A stretch of 64,000 bases of DNA. Source: JACCTU01 sp963769665. GTDB taxonomy: Bacteria > Actinomycetota > Thermoleophilia > Gaiellales > Gaiellaceae. The notes beneath the pieces were generated by a model. That model was not told the DNA's origin, searched no databases, and saw only the letters and a program-made list of their open reading frames with translations. Positions 58,065 through 64,000 of this stretch are shown here, piece after piece. Numbering within the stretch: position 1 is the first letter of the stretch; every line of letters starts with the position of its first letter. The position numbers were made by a program, and so were the translations under genes. The DNA lies in NCBI GenBank assembly GCA_963769665.1, contig CAVYMQ010000002.1:310001-374000 (forward strand), read 5' to 3'.

Positions 58065-58794
58065 CTAGCCGAGTCGCAGCATGAGCAAGGCGAGCGCAAG
58101 CGCGACGGTCGCCCAGGCGAGCGCTTGGAGGGCCGCCTCGGGCGCGGAGGAGGCTTTCCCGCGTGATCGGCTCGTCTCGACCGTCTTTGAACGAGATCGC
58201 GCCCGAGACGCGATCGGTGCGGCGCCGGATCGTGCGCACAGGCGTCGAGAGCTGCCGCTGCGCCAGGCTGAGGAGCGCCGCGAACGTCGCGGCGAGCAGG
58301 GCCTCCGGGCGGAGGGTCTCGGCGGCGCCGACGTACGCCGTCAGGACGGGAAAGGCGCCCCAGGCGAGCGCAAACCAGAGGTCGGAGTGGAGGCGGCCGC
58401 CGAAGAGCTCGAGGTTGTACGCGACCACGATGAACGTCCCGAAGACGACGAACGGGAGCAGCAACGGCGTCCACGCGAAGGTAGCGGCGAGACCGATCGC
58501 GGCGGCTCCCCCGATCGACGCGGTCGCGAGAGCGACGAGGATCTGAGTGGGGATCGCGGTCCGCAGCGGGCGTCCGTTGAGCTCGTCGAGCGCATGCGCG
58601 CCGATGCCGAGCGCGAGAAAGAACGCGGCGAGGCCCCAGAGCAGTCGGTCGACGGGAAGGGTCGGTGCGAGCGCTGCGCCGATCACGACATAGGACAGAT
58701 GCCAAAGCGTGTAGGGCGGGTGGAGCAGCGTGACGTAGTCGCGCCAGCCGCCGGTCTGGAGCGCGTAGAACGCCGGGCGCTGCTCGACTTTCAC
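58065..58794 (-). pseudogene. UbiA-like membrane protein gene with a 3' frameshift
   Basis: From GTG 58794 the frame encodes seven or eight hydrophobic segments (YTLWHLSYVVIGAALAPTLP, LLWGLAAFFLALGIGAHALD, WFALAWGAFPVLTAYVG). Near 58140 the frame slips: the original frame runs on into ilvA antisense, whereas a +1 frame gives EAALQALAWATVALALALLM and a stop at 58065, a perfect last helix. A missing C in a C run would explain it. It resembles the UbiA prenyltransferase superfamily, but the Asp motifs are not clear. GTG overlaps the methyltransferase stop (GTGA). Confidence 0.6.
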
Positions 58795-59498
58795 TCCCGC
58801 CGGCCCCACATGACGACGCCGCCGCCGAAGCTCAGGCGGCGGAAGCGTACGTCCGTGATGCCGGAGTCGCGCCAGAGCTCAGCGAGCTGCTCTGGCGGCG
58901 GCAGCGCACGGATGCTCGGGCCGAGGAAGCGGCCCACGTCGCGCCAGCCCCTAGAGATCACGCGGCCGGCAAGCGGGAGGGCGAGTCGAACGTAGAGCTC
59001 CCAGAGCACTCGCCAGAGTGCCGCGGCAGGGACTCCGAACTCGAGCGAAGCGATCGTCCCGCCGTTTCGCGTCACGCGTGCGAGCTCGCGCATCGTCGCG
59101 CCGTGGTCGTCGACGTAGCGGAGCAGGTAGGTGAAGGTCAGCGCGTCGAACTCGCCGTCCGGGAACGGCAACTGCTCGGCAATGCCGTGGACGAGCCGCA
59201 CTCGCTCTGCGAGTCCCGCGCGTTCGATGCGCTGACGACCGGCGGCGAGCATCTCGTCGCTCTGGTCGAGTCCGACGACGGAGCAGCCGGTACGGCGCGC
59301 GAGCTCGATCGCCACCGCGGCCGTTCCCGACGCCACGTCGAGGACCGTCTCGGTCGGAGCCACAGACACTCGCGAGACGAGGAAGCGGCGCCAGCGCGGA
59401 TCCTGACCGAGCGAGAGGAGGCGCGCGTATCGATCGTACGTGGGACCGAGCGGTGCGAAGAGCTCGCGCGCCACAGCGTTCCCCGATGACGTCGTCAT
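58791..59498 (-). CDS. MenG/UbiE-type quinone methyltransferase
   Basis: A 235-residue methyltransferase: ELFAPLGPTYDRYARLLSLG, motif I VLDVASGTAAVAIELARRTG, and PFPDGEFDALTFTYLLRYVD match the UbiE/MenG family, which methylates demethylmenaquinone. Its coupling to a UbiA-like gene supports a role in quinone or terpenoid lipid synthesis. ATG at 59498. Confidence 0.82.
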   Translation of the reverse strand: MTTSSGNAVARELFAPLGPTYDRYARLLSLGQDPRWRRFLVSRVSVAPTETVLDVASGTAAVAIELARRTGCSVVGLDQSDEMLAAGRQRIERAGLAERVRLVHGIAEQLPFPDGEFDALTFTYLLRYVDDHGATMRELARVTRNGGTIASLEFGVPAAALWRVLWELYVRLALPLAGRVISRGWRDVGRFLGPSIRALPPPEQLAELWRDSGITDVRFRRLSFGGGVVMWGRRE

Positions 59499-59505
59499 GC
59501 CCGAC

Positions 59506-60822
59506 TTACGAGCCGCAGCGGCGGAACTCGATCGTCCGGCCGCCTTGCTGCTGCCAGTCCTCGACGCCGCCGTTCAGGACGGGGCGGGCGTCCACTCCGC
59601 GTGCCGCCAGGACGCTCGCCGCGATGCCGGCGCGGGCGCCCGTGCTGCAGATCGTGACGACCGTCCGGTCGACGAGGCCGTCGGAGACCGCGGGCAGCAG
59701 CCGGTATGGGATGTGCCGCGAGCCCACGATGTAGCCCTCGTCGCGCTCGTCGGCCTCCCGCACGTCCAGCAGGACCACGGCGTCCTGCCGCACGAGCAGC
59801 TCGAGCTCGTCGATGTCGACCGGTTCGAGCCGTTCCTCGCTGCCGGGCGGGTCGACGACGAACCCCTCGAGCTCGAGCAGGCCGACGGCGCGAAGCGCCC
59901 GCGCGGCGTCCTGCGCCTGAGCGTCGGACCTCGCATGCACGACGATGGGCCCGTCGCCGAGGACGAACGCAGACTTCGTGGCGAACGAGTTGCCCGAGAG
60001 CGGCACGTTGAGGGCGCCCGGGAGGTGACCCGCGGCCGACTCTTCGGCGTCGCGCACGTCGAGCACGGTCGCGCCTCCGACGTCGCCGGCGGGGGAGAGG
60101 GGCGGAGGCGCCTGCACGAACGGGCCGCGGTTGAGTGCGACGATCACGTCCATGTTCGGTGGCCGAGGCGCGTTCTTCGAGAGCGCGTCCGCGACGAAGT
60201 CGTCGACGGCGTCGATGCGGAGCGCGGCGTTCGAGCGGCGTTCGTTCCCGATCGTCGACGAGGGATCCGAGCTCATCGACGCGCCGCAGAGCGAGCCCGC
60301 GACGTGACCCGGGTACACGGCGACGTCGTCGGGAAGCTCTTCGAGGCGCCGCAGGCTGTGAAAGAGCCCTTCGGCCCCCTCCGCCGCCCCGACCGCGAGG
60401 TCCGGCCGCGCGGCGTCGCCGACGAAGAGCGAGTCACCGGTGAGCAGCAGTTGCTCGTCGACGAGCAGCGCGCAGTGCTCGGGCCGGTGCCCTGGTGTGT
60501 GCAGGACGCGCACCGAGACCTCGCCGACGTGCAGCACGTCGCCGTCCACCATGGGGTCGAAGTCGTACTCCGGTTCCGCGAGCGGATGGATCGAGACGCG
60601 CGCGCCGTGTTCGAGTGCGAGCCGGCCGTGCCCCGCGACGTGGTCTGCGTGGTTGTGCGTCTCGACGGCGCGCACGATGCGCAGCGAGTGGCGCTCCGCC
60701 TCCTCGACGTACTGCTCGATCGCGAACGCGGGGTCGACGACGATCGCCTCGCCGGCCTGCTCGGAGCCGATCAGGTAGGAGGCGCAGCCGAGGTCGGAGT
60801 CGACGAACTGTCGAAACAGCAT
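59506..60822 (-). CDS. Metallo-beta-lactamase/double rhodanese protein (persulfide dioxygenase-like)
   Basis: A 438-residue three-domain protein. Residues 1-200 are an ETHE1-like metallo-hydrolase with THNHADHVAG, HTPGHRPEHCALLV, LLTGDSLFVGD and VYPGHVAGS. Two rhodanese domains follow. The first has Ala where the catalytic Cys should be (VVHARSDAQAQDA); the second keeps Cys392 (TICSTGARAGIAAS). Likely role is sulfane sulfur or persulfide oxidation. ATG at 60822. Confidence 0.85.
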   Translation of the reverse strand: MLFRQFVDSDLGCASYLIGSEQAGEAIVVDPAFAIEQYVEEAERHSLRIVRAVETHNHADHVAGHGRLALEHGARVSIHPLAEPEYDFDPMVDGDVLHVGEVSVRVLHTPGHRPEHCALLVDEQLLLTGDSLFVGDAARPDLAVGAAEGAEGLFHSLRRLEELPDDVAVYPGHVAGSLCGASMSSDPSSTIGNERRSNAALRIDAVDDFVADALSKNAPRPPNMDVIVALNRGPFVQAPPPLSPAGDVGGATVLDVRDAEESAAGHLPGALNVPLSGNSFATKSAFVLGDGPIVVHARSDAQAQDAARALRAVGLLELEGFVVDPPGSEERLEPVDIDELELLVRQDAVVLLDVREADERDEGYIVGSRHIPYRLLPAVSDGLVDRTVVTICSTGARAGIAASVLAARGVDARPVLNGGVEDWQQQGGRTIEFRRCGS

Positions 60823-60913
60823 CAGATGATCTTATGGGTGAGATAAAGAGTCGTTACTGCACGACCCGCCGGAAGCGACCTTACCACCCCGCCTCGCTAG
60901 CTTTCCTGAAGCG

Positions 60914-62047
60914 TTAGAGGCCGAGCAGGCGCGCAATGACCATGCGCTGCACTTCGTTCGTGCCCTCGCCGATCTCCAAGATCTTCTGGTCGCGGTAGAG
61001 CCGCGAGATCGGAGATTCCTCCATGAACCCGTAGCCACCGTGGAGCTGCAGCGCGGCGTTCGCGGCCCGGTTGGAGAGCAGTCCCGTGTAGAGCTTCGCC
61101 ATCGCCGCCTCGCGCGCGAACGGGCGTCCCTGGTCCTTCAGCCACGCGGCCTTGTAGACGAGCGCACGGCCCGCCTCGATCTCGGTCGCCATGTCGGCGA
61201 GCGCGAACTGGACGGCCTGGAACTTCGCGATCGGCTTGCCGAACTGCTCGCGCCCCTTCGCGTAGGCGTACGCGAGGTCGTACGCACCCTGTGCAAGCCC
61301 GACGCCCATCGACGCAACCGAGATGCGCCCGCCGTCGAGAATCTCGAGAAATTGCTTGAACCCCTCGCCGCGCGGCCCGAGCAGATTGCCCTCGGGCACG
61401 GCGACGTCCTTGAACGAGAGCTCGCGCGTGTCCGACGCGCGCCAGCCGAGCTTGTGCATCGGCTCGGAGATCTCGTAGCCGGCTGTCCCGTTCGGCACGA
61501 CGAAGTTGGAGATCTCTCCGTTGCCGGTGCTCGCGGTGATCGTGACGCAGGCGGTGATGTCCGTGCCCGCGTTCGTGATGAACATCTTCGAGCCGTTGAT
61601 CACCCATTGCCCGTCGCGCAGCTCCGCGGTCGTGCGCGTGTTGCCCGCGTCGGAGCCCGCGCCCGCCTCGGTCAGCCCGAACGCCGCGAGCTTCTTGCCG
61701 GACGCGAGCTCGGGGAGCCACTCGCGCTTCTGCTCCTCGGTGCCGTAGTAGTAGATCGGGAGCGTCCCGAGCGAGTGGTGCGCGGCCACGGTGATCGCGA
61801 CCGACGAGTCGATCCGGGTCAGCTCCTCGACCGCGATCGCGTACGAGACCGTGTCGGCTCCGGCGCCCCCGTACTCCTCGGGGATCGTCATCCCCATCAG
61901 CCCGAGCTCGGCGAGCTCCGCAACGAGCTCGTACGGGAAGCGACCCTCGCGGTCGAGCTCTTCGGCGACCGGTGCGACGCGCTGCTCCGCGAACTCGCGA
62001 ACCGTGGAGCGGACGAGCTCGTGCTCCTGGGTCAGGTCGAGGTCCAC
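60914..62047 (-). CDS. Acyl-CoA dehydrogenase
   Basis: A 377-residue FAD enzyme. LTEAGAGSDAGNTRTTAELR (FAD and substrate loop), FKQFLEILDGGRISVASMGV and the C-terminal LHGGYGFMEESPISRLYRDQ and KILEIGEGTNEVQRM with the catalytic-type Glu are all intact. It oxidises acyl-CoA thioesters, and with the branched-chain-type dehydrogenase complex might act on isovaleryl- or isobutyryl-CoA. GTG at 62047 was chosen as the family start (VDLDLTQEHELVRSTVREFA). Confidence 0.92.
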   Translation of the reverse strand: MDLDLTQEHELVRSTVREFAEQRVAPVAEELDREGRFPYELVAELAELGLMGMTIPEEYGGAGADTVSYAIAVEELTRIDSSVAITVAAHHSLGTLPIYYYGTEEQKREWLPELASGKKLAAFGLTEAGAGSDAGNTRTTAELRDGQWVINGSKMFITNAGTDITACVTITASTGNGEISNFVVPNGTAGYEISEPMHKLGWRASDTRELSFKDVAVPEGNLLGPRGEGFKQFLEILDGGRISVASMGVGLAQGAYDLAYAYAKGREQFGKPIAKFQAVQFALADMATEIEAGRALVYKAAWLKDQGRPFAREAAMAKLYTGLLSNRAANAALQLHGGYGFMEESPISRLYRDQKILEIGEGTNEVQRMVIARLLGL

Positions 62048-62124
62048 GCGGCCGGGGATGCTATCCGACGGCCTTCCTAGGCTGCGGGTGCGGCGTTTCA
62101 CCGCCCTTTACCCAACCCGTCACC

Positions 62125-62337
62125 GTGCCGATACCCACCTTGATGCGGTCTGCGACCCGCGAGCCGAGCGTCGAAGCGCTCCTTCTGCAGCTCGAAACGT
62201 TGACGCGTGAGCGTCAGGACCTCCGGCAGGACCTCGCGGAGGCGCCGAGGCTCGAGCAGAACCGGCTGGCGATCGTCGCGGCGCAGTGGGATCTCTCCCG
62301 CGCCCTGATCCGCCGGTACCTGCCTGCCGTCGCGTAG
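62125..62337 (+). CDS. Small hypothetical protein with a predicted coiled coil
   Basis: About 70 residues (GTG 62125) or 64 (ATG 62143): SVEALLLQLETLTRERQDLR then QDLAEAPRLEQNRLAIVAAQ. Mostly helical with heptad-like leucines. No family recognised. It lies just before the SCP2 gene. Confidence 0.5.
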   Translation: MPIPTLMRSATREPSVEALLLQLETLTRERQDLRQDLAEAPRLEQNRLAIVAAQWDLSRALIRRYLPAVA

Positions 62338-62349
62338 TAGGCTCGCGGC

Positions 62350-62652
62350 ATGAAAACGAGAGAGTTCTTCGAGGGCCTGGAGGCTCGCGTCGATTCGTCC
62401 AAGACGGCCGGCGTGAACAACTCGTACCTCTTCGACATCGAGGGCGAGGGGCAGTGGAGGGTCGACGTCAGCGACGGGAGCGTTTCGGTGACCGAGGGCG
62501 GCGGGGACGCCGACGTCACGATCACGACTTCAGGCGAGACGTTCGAGCAGGTCGCCTCGGGCGACCTCAACCCGACCTCGGCCTACATGAGCGGCAAGCT
62601 CAAGATCAAGGGTGACATGGGCGCCGCGATGAAGCTCCAGAAGCTCTTCTGA
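62350..62652 (+). CDS. SCP2 sterol-binding domain protein
   Basis: A 100-residue single SCP2 domain: NNSYLFDIEGEGQWRVDVSD, DADVTITTSGETFEQVASGD and NPTSAYMSGKLKIKGDMGAA, the classic end. It binds lipids or acyl-CoA. The TGA stop is overlapped by the CTG start of the next gene. Confidence 0.9.
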   Translation: MKTREFFEGLEARVDSSKTAGVNNSYLFDIEGEGQWRVDVSDGSVSVTEGGGDADVTITTSGETFEQVASGDLNPTSAYMSGKLKIKGDMGAAMKLQKLF

Positions 62653-63617
62653 GCCCGGTCGACCCTCTCGAGCGGTGGCAGCTGCTCGGCGACAAGCCGG
62701 ACTACGCCGGGCTCCTGACTTTCGGGGGCGCGCCGTACACGCAGGACGCAGCCGAGCTCGCGTCGTTCGACGTCGCGGTCATCGGCGCCCCGACCGACGA
62801 TCTCGTCTCGGACCGGCCGGGCACGCGCTTCGCGCCGCGTGCGATCCGCGCGGCGAGTTGCCCGCCGGGGCCGCATCTCGAGGCGAAGGTCGACGCGTTC
62901 CGCGAGCTGCGGATCGTCGACTACGGCGATGCGGCGGTTGTTCCCGCCGATACCACGCGGACGCACCAGGCGATCGAGCAGCTCGTCGGCGAGGTCGTCG
63001 ACGCCGGCGTGCTGCCCGTCGTGCTCGGTGGCGACCACTCGATCACGGAGCCGAACGTCCGCGCGATTGCGGCGCGTCGCGGTCCCGTCGGTCTTCTGCA
63101 CTTCGACACGCATGCGGACACGGGCTCCGAGGTGTTCGGCGTCGAGCGCTCGCACGGCACGCCGATGTACCGGCTCGTCGAAGCCGGGCACGTCGAGCCA
63201 AAGCGCTACGCGCAGATCGGCCTGCGCGGCTACTGGCCGACCGAGAAGGAGTTCGCGTGGCAGGCGGAGCGCGGGATCTCGAGCTTCTTCATGCACGACG
63301 TGCGCGACCGTGGGATCCGGGCGGTGCTCGAGGATGCGCTCGCGGTCATCGGCGGTGGCCCGGTCTTCGTCACCGTCGACATCGACGTGCTCGACCCAGC
63401 GTTCGCGCCGGGCACGGGGACACCCGAGCCGGGTGGCATGACGACGGCAGACCTCTTGTGGGCTGTGCGCGAGGCAGGGTCGCGGCTCGATGTCGTCGGT
63501 GCGGACCTCGTCGAGGTGATCCCAACGTCGGTCGGGTCCGCAGACGTCACGGCGCTCGTCGGCGAGCGTGTCGTGCGAGAGTTGCTCACGGGTGTCACCT
63601 TGAAGCGGGCCGGCTAG
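62649..63617 (+). CDS. Arginase/agmatinase-family ureohydrolase with probable CTG start
   Basis: A 322-residue enzyme. The manganese motifs are LGGDHSIT, LHFDTHADTG and DIDVLDPAFAPGTGTPEPGG. The first ordinary start (GTG 63009) would remove 120 residues including the conserved IGAPTDDLVSDRPGTRFAPR segment. In frame upstream there is no ATG, GTG or TTG, but CTG at 62649 overlaps the SCP2 stop as CTGA and gives a natural start (SPVDPLERWQLLGDKPDYAG). Agmatine, guanidinobutyrate or another guanidine compound is the likely substrate. Confidence 0.85.
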   Translation: MSPVDPLERWQLLGDKPDYAGLLTFGGAPYTQDAAELASFDVAVIGAPTDDLVSDRPGTRFAPRAIRAASCPPGPHLEAKVDAFRELRIVDYGDAAVVPADTTRTHQAIEQLVGEVVDAGVLPVVLGGDHSITEPNVRAIAARRGPVGLLHFDTHADTGSEVFGVERSHGTPMYRLVEAGHVEPKRYAQIGLRGYWPTEKEFAWQAERGISSFFMHDVRDRGIRAVLEDALAVIGGGPVFVTVDIDVLDPAFAPGTGTPEPGGMTTADLLWAVREAGSRLDVVGADLVEVIPTSVGSADVTALVGERVVRELLTGVTLKRAG

Positions 63618-63648
63618 GCATCCGCCTTCCGACGACGAAAGGGGTCCG

Positions 63649-64000
63649 ATGACGTACTACGAGGTCTTGCTGTTCGTCCACCTGCTGGGCGTCGCGATCT
63701 GGCTCGGGACAGGCTTCGCACTGCTGGTGCTCGGCAACCGCTTCGACCGCGGGGGCGACAACGCGGGTCTGAGGTCGCTCTTCGGCCAGTCAGAGTGGCT
63801 CGCGCAGCGGGTCTTCATCCCCGTCTCACTCATCGTCGTCGTTGCGGGGATCCTGCTCGTGATCGAGGGCCCCTGGTCGTTCGACCAGCTCTGGGTGCTG
63901 CTCGGTCTCGCTGGGTTCGCAACGACGTTCCTGACCGGCCTGCTCAAGCTCAAGCCAGAGTCGGAGCGCATCGCTGCAGACCTCGACCGCGAGGGGATGA
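63649..64000 (+). CDS. DUF2269-like membrane protein (cut by window end)
   Basis: 117 residues are visible from ATG 63649, with AAAGGGG upstream: YYEVLLFVHLLGVAIWLGTG then FALLVLGNRFDRG, two further helices (VFIPVSLIVVVAGILLVIEG, WVLLGLAGFATTFLTGLLKL) and a charged loop. The pattern suits the DUF2269 predicted integral membrane family. The rest lies beyond 64000. Confidence 0.7.
   Translation, partial: MTYYEVLLFVHLLGVAIWLGTGFALLVLGNRFDRGGDNAGLRSLFGQSEWLAQRVFIPVSLIVVVAGILLVIEGPWSFDQLWVLLGLAGFATTFLTGLLKLKPESERIAADLDREGM

Noticed and set aside
63009..63617. Arginase-family gene starting at GTG 63009 (202 residues)
   Set aside because: This start removes conserved catalytic-fold sequence that is encoded directly upstream in the same frame; the CTG at 62649 is preferred.

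Overview
The window is high-GC, gene-dense bacterial chromosome with many GTG starts and very frequent 1-4 base overlaps between genes (ATGA, GTGA, TGATG). Content such as tandem Eis-like acetyltransferases, a DUF3618/holin-like membrane cluster, sigma factors fused to zf-HC2 anti-sigma domains, DUF1800/DUF1501 pairs and collagen-like secreted proteins suggests an actinobacterium, most likely class Thermoleophilia (Gaiella/Solirubrobacter relatives). That placement is inference from gene content only.

Layout. 1-2325: a vitamin B12-type ABC importer (minus strand) behind a cobalamin riboswitch. 2330-6235: a tightly coupled operon of an ATP-grasp enzyme, two esterase-like hydrolases and a double-GNAT protein. 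6259-12835: CinA-like protein, two cupins, PcrA helicase, two Eis-like acetyltransferases, an M23 peptidase. 12835-17595: a tRNA-Val followed by a small-protein region that ends in a repeat of the tRNA 3' end; it holds secreted/collagen-like proteins and several frameshifted or decayed genes and reads as a genomic island. 17652-22026: mixed housekeeping and hypothetical genes (YcaQ-like glycosylase, orphan PIN toxin, glyoxalase). 22033-25048: DUF1800-DUF1501-cupredoxin operon. 25162-26378: histone H1-like protein, a miniature CBS-like protein and a palindrome-rich gap.

26377-37341 is translation machinery: thrS, infC-rpmI-rplT with a leader terminator, an rRNA/tRNA methyltransferase, then (minus strand) LemA, DUF2207 and two methyltransferases, then pheST. 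37380-42239: copper-protein-like, DsrE, YihY, envelope-stress type small genes, ArgR. 42264-50473: a 2-oxoacid dehydrogenase complex (E1 alpha, E1 beta, E2, E3) interleaved with glyoxalase, GNAT, Lon and an HxlR regulator. 50540-57837: two sigma/anti-sigma fusion proteins, hisC, an MFS exporter, meaB, ilvA. 58025-64000: a MenG-like methyltransferase with a frameshifted membrane gene, a metallo-beta-lactamase/rhodanese protein, acyl-CoA dehydrogenase, SCP2 protein, arginase-family hydrolase and a partial membrane protein.

The most notable signals are: three genes whose conserved N-termini can only be reached by a CTG start overlapping the upstream stop (CTGA); a pair of identical palindromes inserted in different reading frames in the two E2 linkers, plus a separate long inverted-repeat structure just upstream of E2; the tRNA-bounded island; a tRNA-Val with C at position 33; and membrane-anchored sigma/anti-sigma fusions in tandem.
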